Both the position numbers and the translations under genes were made by a program. From assembly GCA_002717765.1 (NCBI GenBank), contig PBCB01000020.1:17693-48033 (forward strand): a stretch of DNA of 30,341 nucleotides, in the 5' to 3' direction. This stretch comes from Fidelibacterota bacterium (GTDB lineage Bacteria; Marinisomatota; Marinisomatia; Marinisomatales; TCS55). This document shows positions 7,272 to 15,629 of the stretch, one piece after another. The stretch's first letter is position 1; every line of letters begins with the position of its first letter. The notes beneath the pieces were generated by a model. The model worked only from the letters and a program-made list of their open reading frames with translations. It was not told where the DNA came from and made no database searches.

Positions 7272-9104
7272 ATGAACCGTTTATTTTATATATGGACCAC
7301 CCGTTTTTGTTTGGCCTTATTTTTTTTAGGTATTGCTCCAGAAATCACATCGAATACGATTCTTCTAGCGCAATCAAAAAAGAAAAACCCTGCTCAAGCA
7401 TCAAAATATGCTAAGCGAGGTAGCGCCAAAGCAAAAAAGAAAGATTATAGAGGGGCTCTCTCTGATTATAAAAAAGCCTACCAGCTAAATCCCAACTCAA
7501 ACTACAAGAAGAAGGTGCAGCAATTAACAGCTTTGGCAAAAAAGCAAAGCGGTGGCAAGTCCTCTAAGAAAAAAGTTTCAAGTAAACAGGCTGCCCAAGC
7601 ATCACAATATGCTAAGCGAGGTAGCGCCAAAGCAAAAAAGAAAGATTATGCAGGTGCATTAAAAGATTTTCAAAGAGCCTTAAGGCTAAACCCAACCTCA
7701 TCAAATCAAAAGCGCGTTAAACAATTATCAAGCATATTAAAAAAATCAGGTAAAAATTCAGCATCTCGTAAGCCCACTAAAGCTAGAATGCCGAAGGTGG
7801 CTGATATTCCTACAATTAGCCCTGTAAAATATGCAAATGATATCTATAATATTGCTGAAGCGTTTGAAATGAGTACAAGAAATCTAGCTCGAGCAACAAA
7901 TATTTTAGAAAATAAACAGAATAAAAAGATTGAGACGATCAAGCTACAGAGAACCCCCACAACAAATGAACTTGAAAGAGCGGCTAGAACTGAACCCAAT
8001 GATTTTAGAAAGCAAGTTGACCTTGCGAGAAATTATGAAGCAGTTGGACGCTTTGACGAATCCAAAGAGATATATTTAAAATTAGCTGCACAGAACCCGT
8101 TAAATGCCGATGCTCATTTTCATTTGGGTGCCTACTACGCTAGATTTGATCAAATGACAAAAGCCCGCCATGCTTTTGATGAGGCTCTTGATATTCAACC
8201 TAGCCATAGAGCAACAATAGAAGCTATGGCCACTTTTTTTGGACAAAAGGAGCAGCGCTCATTTTCAGATGGTATATTGGCCAAGTCTGCTCAAAAAGAT
8301 CCTGCTGGTCCAGCACAGCAAATTAGTAGAATTAGAAAGAGTTTAGATGAATTTAACTATGAATACGCAGCTAGATTAGCTCAAAGCGGCCAGGATATGT
8401 TTCCAAACCACGGAGCATTTATATTACTTAAAGGTAAGGCATTCGAAGGTATGGGCGATATGGCAAATGCTAAATCGAGTTATCAAGAATCAATAAAAAA
8501 TAATCCAAGTGATGAAGATTCCTATGTAGCGCTTGGTGATTTATATTCAACCCAGGGAAAGCATTTGTACGCTGCACTTACTTACAGTGACGCAATACGT
8601 CTTAATCCATCGGATGAGGATGTTCGCTTTAAGCAGGGATTGGGTTATTATAAAGCAAGCGAATGGGGTCGCGCAGCGTCTGCTTGGGAAGATTTGCTTT
8701 ATTATGATCCTAAAAATCAGAAGGTCAATATATTATTGCCTCAAGCTTACTATATTTTAGCTGTAGAATATAACCGATCAGGACAATCAAATTTAGGTCA
8801 AACTGCATTCCGTAAAGCTATAGCCATTAATAGAAATTCTGCTTCATGGCTTCCTGGGTCAATGAGAACACTGGGTGGATTTTATAGAGAAAAAGGAATG
8901 TATAAAGAATCGTTAGCTGCTTATCAAGAAGCAATTGAATTAAAACCTTCTGATTCTAAAACATACCTTGGCTTAGGCATAACCTACTGGAAGATGAAGG
9001 AAGCAGCACTCGCTAAAGCTGCCTGGTCAAAATCAATGGAGCTTGACCCAACTAATAATGATGCCAGAGGTTGGTTATTATTATCGGGCAAAATATCCGG
9101 TTGA
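7272..9104 (+). CDS. Large secreted tetratricopeptide-repeat protein
   Basis: A 610-residue protein with an N-terminal hydrophobic segment (about 10-24), probably a signal peptide or anchor ending near LLAQS. It has two lysine-rich units around residues 40-80 and 107-147 with the same start (YAKRGSAKAKKKDY), each reading like a TPR helix pair. A linker and a long series of canonical TPR units then fill about 240-605, recognisable by repeated patterns such as ALxLNPxxxDA and YxxALxLKPSD. TPRs scaffold protein-protein contacts, so it probably acts as an envelope assembly or binding platform. The first two units share an exact 44-base repeat, showing recent internal duplication. It lies 27 bases after the metal lipoprotein gene. 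Confidence 0.85.
   Translation: MNRLFYIWTTRFCLALFFLGIAPEITSNTILLAQSKKKNPAQASKYAKRGSAKAKKKDYRGALSDYKKAYQLNPNSNYKKKVQQLTALAKKQSGGKSSKKKVSSKQAAQASQYAKRGSAKAKKKDYAGALKDFQRALRLNPTSSNQKRVKQLSSILKKSGKNSASRKPTKARMPKVADIPTISPVKYANDIYNIAEAFEMSTRNLARATNILENKQNKKIETIKLQRTPTTNELERAARTEPNDFRKQVDLARNYEAVGRFDESKEIYLKLAAQNPLNADAHFHLGAYYARFDQMTKARHAFDEALDIQPSHRATIEAMATFFGQKEQRSFSDGILAKSAQKDPAGPAQQISRIRKSLDEFNYEYAARLAQSGQDMFPNHGAFILLKGKAFEGMGDMANAKSSYQESIKNNPSDEDSYVALGDLYSTQGKHLYAALTYSDAIRLNPSDEDVRFKQGLGYYKASEWGRAASAWEDLLYYDPKNQKVNILLPQAYYILAVEYNRSGQSNLGQTAFRKAIAINRNSASWLPGSMRTLGGFYREKGMYKESLAAYQEAIELKPSDSKTYLGLGITYWKMKEAALAKAAWSKSMELDPTNNDARGWLLLSGKISG
7405..7649 (+). repeat. Internal direct repeat in the TPR gene, two exact 44-base copies
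   Basis: The stretches 7405-7448 and 7606-7649 are identical over 44 bases and 201 bases apart, an in-frame spacing of 67 codons. The surrounding codons still resemble each other (GCxCAAGCATCA before, GCxCT/GCATT after), so the whole unit was duplicated and then diverged at its edges. The identity reaches third codon positions, which suggests recent copying or gene conversion. Confidence 0.9.
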
Positions 9105-9105
9105 A

Positions 9106-9165
9106 TCTCCAGCCCTTATTTTATAACAAGAAATCCCCTTATATTTAAATAGTTATTTCTGGAGA
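9106..9165 (+). promoter_or_regulatory. Possible ribosome-binding-site hairpin before the methyltransferase gene
   Basis: TCTCCAG (9106-9112) is the exact reverse complement of CTGGAGA (9159-9165), and the latter contains the Shine-Dalgarno of the gene starting at 9170. Within the 46-base loop, AGAAAT (9129-9134) can instead pair with ATTTCT (9155-9160), giving a competing smaller hairpin. The arrangement could hide or expose the ribosome site. It may also be chance, since seven-base repeats at this spacing occur in random AT-rich DNA. Confidence 0.25.
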
Positions 9166-9169
9166 CAAT

Positions 9170-9979
9170 ATGCTTGCTAAGATATTTATCACACTAGTAA
9201 AAATTTCCCCTACCTTTCAAAAATTAATATGGAAATGGTGGTATCAAAGGCTAGGAAAGAGAGCGCATGACAGCGGATGGACATTTATGAATTATGGATA
9301 TATTCCATCTAATAAAGAGTTTATCAAAAAATTAAATCCTGAAGATGAAAGAAATCGAATGTTTATTCAGTTATACGATTATGTTGTGTCGCAGATTCAG
9401 CTGGAAGGTCTAAACGTATTAGAAGTTGGATCAGGTAGGGGCGGTGGAGCATCGTTTATAGCACGATATTATCATCCAAAAAATATGACTGGGCTTGATT
9501 ATTCTGTTTCAGCAACCAAGCTATCTAATAAACTGCATGAAAATATATCAAATTTAGACTTTGTTAATGGTGATGCTGAGAATCTTCCTTTTGATGATGA
9601 AACTTTTGATGTAGTTATTAACGTTGAATCATCTCATTGCTATGGGAATATGAAATCTTTTGTCAATGAAGCTTATCGCGTGCTTAAGATTGGTGGTCAT
9701 TTTAGCTGGGCCGACTTACGAGGGAAAGATATGATTGATAATACAGATACAATTTTTAAGCTTTCAAAATTCCAATCCATTCATGAAAGTCATATAACTT
9801 CTGAAGTAATCGATGCATTAGATGTGATTCATGATAAAAAAATGGAAATGATAAAAAACTATGTCCCTAGGTTCTTGCGAACTGCTTTCATGGATTTTGC
9901 TGGAGTAAAAAATTCACAGATTTATAATGCATTCAAAGGCGGGAATGCAGTCTATCTTTCAAAGTTATTTAAAAAATGA
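9170..9979 (+). CDS. Class I SAM-dependent methyltransferase
   Basis: A 269-residue methyltransferase of the type-11 (UbiE/small-molecule) group. The SAM-binding motif I is VLEVGSGRGGGASF (about 83-96). An acidic residue in GLDYS (Asp110) is placed to bind the ribose, and GDAENLPF and FDVVINVESSHCY give the later motifs. A hydrophobic and aromatic N-terminus (about 1-25, with KWWYQR) could associate with the membrane, which fits lipid or quinone-like substrates, though none can be named. It starts with ATG six bases after CTGGAGA. The flanking genes encode secreted TPR-type proteins, giving no clue to the substrate. Confidence 0.88.
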   Translation: MLAKIFITLVKISPTFQKLIWKWWYQRLGKRAHDSGWTFMNYGYIPSNKEFIKKLNPEDERNRMFIQLYDYVVSQIQLEGLNVLEVGSGRGGGASFIARYYHPKNMTGLDYSVSATKLSNKLHENISNLDFVNGDAENLPFDDETFDVVINVESSHCYGNMKSFVNEAYRVLKIGGHFSWADLRGKDMIDNTDTIFKLSKFQSIHESHITSEVIDALDVIHDKKMEMIKNYVPRFLRTAFMDFAGVKNSQIYNAFKGGNAVYLSKLFKK

Positions 9980-9992
9980 AATTGCATAATTG

Positions 9993-11111
9993 ATGCGGTT
10001 AATTAAATATAATTTTCTACTAACCCTTTCTTTTACATATGTTTTTTCGCAATATAAAGGTGATATTGTCGTTAGGGAAGGTGTAGATGCTTTCTTCAAT
10101 TACGAATATGAAAAAAGTATTGAAATTCTATCAAAAGCTCGGATTAATTACACAGATCACCCAGTTGTGCACGTAGTTTGGGCTGCGGCTTGGTATCAAT
10201 ATGATCAGTCTAGTTTTGCAGCGGAAAAAGTTTATAATAATTTTGAAACCAGACTGGATGAAATTGAGCATATTTATGATTCATTAACCACTGCTTATCC
10301 AGATAATCCAGAATATTTACTATATTTAGGAACAGCTCAATCATTAAAGGCAAGAATTTATCTTGGACAAAAAAAATATATTTCAACATTTTATGCTGCT
10401 TACAAAGGCTTTAGGACAATTCAGAAGGTTGAAATGAATTCAAAAGAAGTAAAAGATATATATTTACCAATAGGTATCATAGAATGGTATTCTGGATTAA
10501 GAAACCCTATCATTCAAATTACAGCACAAACCCTAGGGGTTAATCCATCTCGTGCAAATGGAATTGATAAGATGGAGATCGCAGCTACTGAGAGCACATG
10601 GGCTTGGATGGAATCTATGAGCGTCCTTTCCGTAGTATATCAATTTTTTGACTTAGACAAGAAAAGGGGATTATTTGTAAGTCGTACAATAGCAGAAAAA
10701 TATCCAAATAATTATGATTATACGATTTATTATACATTGAGTTTATTGCAGAATGGGATGCTGGATCAGGCAAAATCTAATTTAAATCTATTAGATGAAA
10801 GACTTCCTAATCAGAGGATTTATCATCAAAAGAGGTATAAACCATATCTTTACTATTTGTGGGGATATTATTATTATCTAAAGAAAGATAACAACCGTGC
10901 TTTGCAATTTTTAGATTTATGCATAGATGAATATGATAGTGATTTAGATTTAATGCTATCTAGCGCTATTTTATTAAAGGGAAATATCTATGATATTCAA
11001 AATCATCGTCAGGATGCAAAGCGCGAGTATCGAAGATGTATTAGATTAAATAATCATACATCTACAATGGATCTTGCAAAAGAATATTTGAATGAACCAT
11101 TTAAAGGTTAG
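9993..11111 (+). CDS. Secreted TPR-like protein of unknown function
   Basis: About 372 residues. The ATG at 9993 is preferred over the TTG at 9990. Residues 1-18 form a signal peptide (hydrophobic FLLTLSFTYVFS, cleavage near FSQ). The rest is mainly helical with TPR-like units, seen in VREGVDAFFNYEYEKSIEIL near 28-47 and in LFVSRTIAEKYPNNYDYTI and ALQFLDLCIDEYDSD further on. It is related in kind to the upstream TPR protein but without its lysine-rich part. No catalytic motif is visible. The next gene (ispG) begins 28 bases later after a strong AGGGGA site, so a shared transcript is possible. Confidence 0.7.
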   Translation: MRLIKYNFLLTLSFTYVFSQYKGDIVVREGVDAFFNYEYEKSIEILSKARINYTDHPVVHVVWAAAWYQYDQSSFAAEKVYNNFETRLDEIEHIYDSLTTAYPDNPEYLLYLGTAQSLKARIYLGQKKYISTFYAAYKGFRTIQKVEMNSKEVKDIYLPIGIIEWYSGLRNPIIQITAQTLGVNPSRANGIDKMEIAATESTWAWMESMSVLSVVYQFFDLDKKRGLFVSRTIAEKYPNNYDYTIYYTLSLLQNGMLDQAKSNLNLLDERLPNQRIYHQKRYKPYLYYLWGYYYYLKKDNNRALQFLDLCIDEYDSDLDLMLSSAILLKGNIYDIQNHRQDAKREYRRCIRLNNHTSTMDLAKEYLNEPFKG

Positions 11112-11139
11112 TTCGTTGTAATTTTATAGGGGAAATATT

Positions 11140-12213
11140 ATGATTGAACGTAAAAAAACTAGAGAAGTAAAAATAGGTGATTTGATTATTGGTGGAGAGC
11201 ACGCAATTACTGTCCAGTCAATGACTACAACTAAAACTCACGATATTACAGAAACTTTAAAAGAAGTGGAAAGGCTTGAAGAGGCTGGTTGTCAAATTAT
11301 ACGTATTACAGTTCCAGATAAACCTTCCGCAAAAGCTCTTTATGAAATAAAAAAACGTATGAATGTTCCGTTGGTTGCTGATATTCATTTCAATTATCGA
11401 ATGGCTTTAGAGGCGGTTGATGCTGGAGCTGATAAAATCCGTATCAATCCAGGTAATATTGGTGGGAAAAAACGTGTTAAAGAAGTATTAGATAAGGTAA
11501 AAGGTGCTAATCTCCCCATTCGTATTGGCGTCAACGCGGGAAGCCTTGAAAAAGATTTATTAGAAAAATATAATTATCCAACTGCGGAAGCTATGGTGGA
11601 AAGCGCTAAAAGACATATTGATATATGCAAAGAACATAATTTTGAGGATATAATTGTTTCACTTAAAGCTTCTGATGTTAATCTCATGATTAGTGCCTAT
11701 AAACTCTTTTCAGAAAAATATGATTATCCACTTCATTTAGGTGTTACAGAGGCAGGCCCAACTAAGTCTGGTACTGTTAAATCAGCGGTAGGACTTGGAA
11801 CACTATTAGCAGCTGGAATTGGAGATACAATTAGAGTAAGCTTGACCGATGACCCTGTTGAAGAAGTTCGCGTTGGTTTTGAGATATTAAAATCATTAGG
11901 ACTGGCAAGTAAAGGAGTTACTATTGTAGCTTGTCCTACCTGTGGAAGACTAGAGGTAGATTTATTTAAAATTGCAGGTGAAATGGAAGAGAAGCTACAG
12001 GATGTTAAAACTCCAATGACATTAGCATTGATGGGATGCGCCGTAAATGGACCCGGAGAAGCAACGCATACCGATCTTGGAATCGCGTTTGGTAAAGGCG
12101 CAGGACATTTGTATTATCAAGGTGAAAATCGCGGTAGAGTTTCGGAAGATAAGGCGATTGAGAAGCTTGAAGAGATGATTGATGAATTTGAATTATCAAA
12201 AAAAGAAGATTAA
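11140..12213 (+). CDS. ispG: 4-hydroxy-3-methylbut-2-enyl diphosphate synthase (IspG/GcpE)
   Basis: Iron-sulfur enzyme of the non-mevalonate (MEP) pathway. It reductively converts methylerythritol cyclodiphosphate to HMBPP, the penultimate step to isopentenyl diphosphate. The 357-residue length fits the bacterial two-domain form: a TIM barrel with [15 protein letters not shown] and [13 protein letters not shown] near 77-109, and a C-terminal cluster domain. The 4Fe-4S ligands are visible as CPTCGR (Cys265, Cys268) and [10 protein letters not shown] (Cys300, Glu307). The start is an ATG preceded by AGGGGA at 11128-11133. Two small genes follow within a few bases on the same strand. It tells us that the organism makes isoprenoids by the MEP route. 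Confidence 0.98.
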
Positions 12214-12214
12214 T

Positions 12215-12655
12215 ATGAAATATATATTAGTTACAGTATTTTCATTAACCCTGTGTTTTGCACAGGAGAAAAAACAAGAAGTCCAACCTAATGCGATTGC
12301 GGTATATTGGAAAACCCTTGATCAAGATGATAAAGAGATCTTTTTATTCTCTTATTTAACTCAAGTTTACGATACCCATCAGAATATGATTAAAGATATG
12401 GGTTATGGTGATATTACCACTTGGTATTATGATAATAGAGCAGAGATGGTATATGGAATATTTGATCAGGTTAATCAATCAGGTATGGCAGAATTTATAG
12501 GTTGGATTGATGAATATTATAGCAATGAAGAGTTTTCGGGAAATAGCTTTGATGATGCTCTTTCATTTGCGTTCCGTTTTCAACAGGCCGCTGGTGAAAC
12601 TATGTGGGAAAAATACGAGAATTTAAAGTTTGGAAAGATAAAACCTAGAGACTGA
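12215..12655 (+). CDS. Small secreted protein of unknown function
   Basis: About 146 residues from the ATG at 12215. That ATG follows the ispG stop by one base and gives a clean signal peptide ([17 protein letters not shown]), whereas the longer frame reads back into ispG. The mature part is acidic and aromatic, predicted helical, with no cysteines or metal motifs that I recognise. It is coupled at both ends, since its stop overlaps the next ATG by one base (TGATG). I cannot assign a function; conservation next to ispG would be a useful clue. Confidence 0.7.
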
Positions 12656-12840
12656 TGGCGCGATTTAATCCAAAATTCATTAATGAATGGTTGGAGATCA
12701 GACGTGAAGGGGGTTTTAAATTATTATTACGAAAAAAAGGCTGGTATGTAATCCTAGCTATATTCCTTTATTATCTTATTCGAGATTCAATTTTATATAT
12801 TTTAATTCCATATTTGATTTATAAAGGCTATTTCTCATAG
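12655..12840 (+). CDS. Small single-pass or two-pass membrane protein, unknown
   Basis: A 61-residue protein whose basic N-terminal half (about 1-29, rich in Arg, Lys and Glu) is followed by a hydrophobic half (about 30-60), probably one long or two short membrane segments. The positive-inside pattern predicts a cytoplasmic N-terminus. The start overlaps the upstream stop by one base and the stop lies one base from the stop of the convergent protease gene. It is probably real because of the tight coupling and coherent composition. I do not recognise the family. Confidence 0.65.
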   Translation: MARFNPKFINEWLEIRREGGFKLLLRKKGWYVILAIFLYYLIRDSILYILIPYLIYKGYFS

Positions 12841-12841
12841 G

Positions 12842-14596
12842 CTATTTTATTAATGTTATTGGTTTCCATATCTCTGTAGATCCATCATAGGCTTTGATAA
12901 AATAAACACCAGATCCTACAAATGTCCCCGCATCATCTTTGGCATCCCATTTATAGTTATAACTTCCAACTGGCAATACGCCTTCATAAAGACTTGTTAT
13001 TTTTCTTCCAGTTATATCAATAACAATGATATTGAGTGAAATTTGATCAAGCGCATTAATAGAAAATGAAGCAAAATTATTAAATGGATTTGGATAGGGG
13101 CTTGATAGATTAAATGAAACCGGCAAGTTAGCATCCGTACCTCTTTTTCCATCTTTGAATGTGAGTCTATAATTCCAATCTTGCCCAACAGTATCCTTGC
13201 TTACAACTGATAAATAAATTGATTTATAATCAATTGGATCAATATTAACCGATTGATTAGAAATCACCAGATAGGAATTGTCATTGCGCTCTAAGATGGC
13301 ATTGAGTTGCAAGTCACCTTTAGGTCCATTTATATTTTTCATATCCACTAAAACAGGATCTGTTGAAACAATTTTTATATACTGTGATGCATATCTATTT
13401 AACCGTGAAGATTCAATAAAATCTTGAACACCGGATTGATAATTGATTGTTTTATATATTGCTGGACCATTAATCGGATAACCATCAGCTTCTTCGTATT
13501 TGAAATTAGCGGCTATTGATTCTGAAGACATAATTTTATTTGCTACAGACATAGCATTGAGCGCTTCTTTGAAGGTATGTCCATTTAGATTTAAGGCTTT
13601 ATTAATTGCCAGATGTGAGCCATCCTTTTTATAGCTATCATTTTCTACAGAAAATTCAAATATATTTTTTAATAAACTGCTTCCACCCATATGTTGTTCT
13701 ATATACTCAAAAAAGATAAATGATCCATACGCATGAGGTCCTTCTTCATCTAATGATCGATGTGGATATCGAAACCAATCTTTCATATATTGATATACAT
13801 CATTTATGCTATCATAAATTTCTTCTTCCATCCAGACCGCAGTTGCTTCGAGTAGCCATTGTTTTTCCCATCCATCGTAACCCAATTGAATTGTGTGAAA
13901 AAATTCATGCGCAATTGTAGTTTGGATATTTTCAAGCTCTGTAAGTTGGTTAAAATTTGTATAATTATTTCGCATAGCCATATAACTAGTAATTGCATTT
14001 TTTTCTACTATTTCAGATGTTTTTTCATTATCACCATTTCCTTGAGCATATTGTTCAAATTGTACATATCCATAGAAATTTGATGATAGTTGACGGACAT
14101 AAATATCATAATGCCCTGAACCACCTTTATCATAATTGTTTGAGTAATATCCATCTCCTGGCGGTTTTACAAAACCCATATCATTGTGAAGTTTTTGTGC
14201 TACAAATTCAAAGACTTCAGCCATAGACTCAATATAGTCAGGTATATTGTTAGTGTTCTGATCGATATTACTTACAGCGTTTCTACCAGTTGTTGTGTAA
14301 TGTATTCTGAAATAGTTTATATCATAAAATTTATCTAAACCCACTCCTTCAGCTCGTTGCAATCCCCCTCGTGAAACTAAGGAGCGATTAAAATTAAACC
14401 CTAAGCTCTTTAGTCTTTCCTTGGTGGTTGGGTCAAGTTGATTCCCATTTCGAGCTATATCAAGTAGGTATGGTGTTAAGTGCTTATCTTCTATAGGTTT
14501 ATCATTAAAACCGTCAATCACCATATTAGCTGATCGGGTAATATTTTGAGCATGTATGGTATAGCCAAATAATAAAAAGAAAAAAAATATTTTCAT
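12842..14596 (-). CDS. Secreted zinc metalloprotease with C-terminal type IX-like sorting domain
   Basis: A 584-residue exported protein. It has a signal peptide at 1-16 and a metalloprotease core with the zinc motif AHEFFHTIQLGYDG (HEFFH at 230-234). A likely third-ligand Glu is in WLLEATAVWMEEE (Glu250), a pattern seen in the MXAN_6640-type putative metalloproteases. The last ~86 residues begin with SPYPNPFNN (YPNPFN at 501-506) and continue as a beta-sandwich with DITGRKITSLY and AGTFVGSGVYFIKA. This is the FlgD-like / Por secretion C-terminal domain that targets cargo to the type IX system in FCB bacteria. Its ATG overlaps the stop of a 40-residue membrane protein gene (ATGA). It probably digests external protein or polymers; the substrate is unknown. 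Confidence 0.88.
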   Translation of the reverse strand: MKIFFFFLLFGYTIHAQNITRSANMVIDGFNDKPIEDKHLTPYLLDIARNGNQLDPTTKERLKSLGFNFNRSLVSRGGLQRAEGVGLDKFYDINYFRIHYTTTGRNAVSNIDQNTNNIPDYIESMAEVFEFVAQKLHNDMGFVKPPGDGYYSNNYDKGGSGHYDIYVRQLSSNFYGYVQFEQYAQGNGDNEKTSEIVEKNAITSYMAMRNNYTNFNQLTELENIQTTIAHEFFHTIQLGYDGWEKQWLLEATAVWMEEEIYDSINDVYQYMKDWFRYPHRSLDEEGPHAYGSFIFFEYIEQHMGGSSLLKNIFEFSVENDSYKKDGSHLAINKALNLNGHTFKEALNAMSVANKIMSSESIAANFKYEEADGYPINGPAIYKTINYQSGVQDFIESSRLNRYASQYIKIVSTDPVLVDMKNINGPKGDLQLNAILERNDNSYLVISNQSVNIDPIDYKSIYLSVVSKDTVGQDWNYRLTFKDGKRGTDANLPVSFNLSSPYPNPFNNFASFSINALDQISLNIIVIDITGRKITSLYEGVLPVGSYNYKWDAKDDAGTFVGSGVYFIKAYDGSTEIWKPITLIK

Positions 14597-14715
14597 TTTT
14601 TATCAGTATGTTGTGATTTGTTCCGTTTTTTATGTATATAGAATCTGATATATATACTCATCAGTAAAACACCAATTATATAGAAAATCGCATAATATGG
14701 AAGAAGATCTCTCAT
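14593..14715 (-). CDS. 40-residue single-pass membrane microprotein
   Basis: A short frame that reads MRDLLPYYAIFYIIGVLLMS and then a basic tail (KKRNKSQHTDKK). It has one membrane segment at about 6-24, with the cationic end predicted in the cytoplasm. The start lies two bases after the stop of the upstream gene, and the stop TGA overlaps the ATG of the metalloprotease gene, so both junctions show coupling. The shape (about 40 residues, one helix, basic C-tail) recalls CcmD and similar accessory subunits, but there is no sequence proof. Without it, a 121-base gap would sit inside an otherwise compact unit, which supports it as a real gene. Confidence 0.6.
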   Translation of the reverse strand: MRDLLPYYAIFYIIGVLLMSIYIRFYIHKKRNKSQHTDKK

Positions 14716-14717
14716 CG

Positions 14718-15260
14718 TTAATTAACCAACAATCCTATGATTGCTATTGTAGTTATGAAATATAGAGCAGTTTTGTTATTAATAATTAGTGACTTCAAAG
14801 TCATTTGTCTTTTTTGTTTTTCAATATTATTATTTTCAATATAAGTCAAAACCTTTGAGATAGGATAGCGAAGAGAGGCAGTAATCGTAGAACTACTATT
14901 ATTATGGTAGAATTCAAATTGCTCCACAGGATTAATCGACCTTAAGCCCAGCTGTAGCGATTCCTCCAGTTGGATTATTTCTAAATCGGTAACACTATCA
15001 ACTTTTGGTGTACTATTAAGAGAAAGCGTATCTCCTTTTGCATTATAGATTGTTATATATGACCATGCAGTCGATGCATTATACCAGCCAGTTATTTGAG
15101 AGGTTTGTATTTTTATATCAGAATAAATATTGATTGAAATCCCATTTTGCTTTGAAACGATTTCAATTTTATCAATAATTGATTCTTGTCCATTCAGTGA
15201 TGTAGCAACAGACAAAATAAAAAAAATTGATCTATATATTATGTTTCTTCTTATAGTCAT
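14718..15260 (-). CDS. Exported protein with C-terminal membrane anchor, unknown (possible AMIN-like region)
   Basis: A 180-residue protein with an N-terminal signal (about 1-24, basic then hydrophobic, ending near SLNGQ), a beta-rich middle (about 28-130), a basic helix (EKQKRQMTLKS) and a hydrophobic C-terminus (about 164-180) that could anchor it. The middle has alternating strand patterns such as GISINIYSDIKIQTSQ and STITASLRYP. These resemble AMIN-type periplasmic domains, but I would not claim the family. Its start lies inside the end of the upstream gene (29-base overlap). It belongs with the downstream microprotein and metalloprotease in one minus-strand unit. Confidence 0.6.
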   Translation of the reverse strand: MTIRRNIIYRSIFFILSVATSLNGQESIIDKIEIVSKQNGISINIYSDIKIQTSQITGWYNASTAWSYITIYNAKGDTLSLNSTPKVDSVTDLEIIQLEESLQLGLRSINPVEQFEFYHNNSSSTITASLRYPISKVLTYIENNNIEKQKRQMTLKSLIINNKTALYFITTIAIIGLLVN

Positions 15261-15534
15261 CTATTCCTTTATTAAATCCTTCAGTAAGGGCTTCCATAAC
15301 AGTGTCACTTCTTATATTATTAATCATGGCTAAAACCATAATTGGATATACTTCTTCAGGTAAAAAAAGCTCCAAAGATTCAAAGGGGTCTTCAATGTCT
15401 AATATCTCATCTATGGTAAGTCCAGACTCTAATTTTTCCTGAAGATTATCCTGAAGAAGAAAAATATAATTTCTAAAATCTTCATTGTTGAATTTCAATA
15501 TATCACTAGTTGATGTTTTAATTATTTTTATCAT
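15232..15534 (-). CDS. Small acidic cytoplasmic protein, unknown
   Basis: A 100-residue protein without signal peptide or membrane segment. It is rich in Asp and Glu (DIEDPFESLELFLPEE in the middle) and is probably all helical, with a weak basic tail (DDYKKKHN). It is the first gene of the minus-strand unit and its last 29 bases overlap the start of the next gene. The region upstream is shared with the divergent beta-barrel gene at 15630. No family is recognised. Confidence 0.5.
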   Translation of the reverse strand: MIKIIKTSTSDILKFNNEDFRNYIFLLQDNLQEKLESGLTIDEILDIEDPFESLELFLPEEVYPIMVLAMINNIRSDTVMEALTEGFNKGIDDYKKKHNI

Positions 15535-15629
15535 ATTGCAATGAAAATTTAGTTCGAAAATAGAGATGTTTGAAATGGTGATTTAGCCATTGAACACCAT
15601 TCATAATCCAAGGTAATTTCAACCTTAAC
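15535..15629. promoter_or_regulatory. Divergent intergenic region, promoters inferred
   Basis: The 95 bases between the minus-strand unit (start 15534) and the plus-strand barrel gene (start 15630) must hold promoters for both directions. TTGAAA at 15570-15575 and CATAAT at 15602-15607 resemble promoter boxes but are 26 bases apart, too far to form one sigma70 site, so I do not place exact promoters. I see no strong palindrome. Confidence 0.35.

Noticed and set aside
8533..8760. 75-residue plus-strand frame inside the TPR gene
   Set aside because: It is an out-of-frame shadow of regular TPR coding sequence without its own support.
12179..12214. Upstream start for the small secreted protein inside ispG
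   Set aside because: It would add 12 charged residues before the signal peptide; the ATG just after the ispG stop fits better.
13720..14226. Several overlapping plus-strand reading frames opposite the metalloprotease gene
   Set aside because: They have poor composition, no ribosome sites or family resemblance, and lie antisense to a gene with clear protease and sorting motifs.
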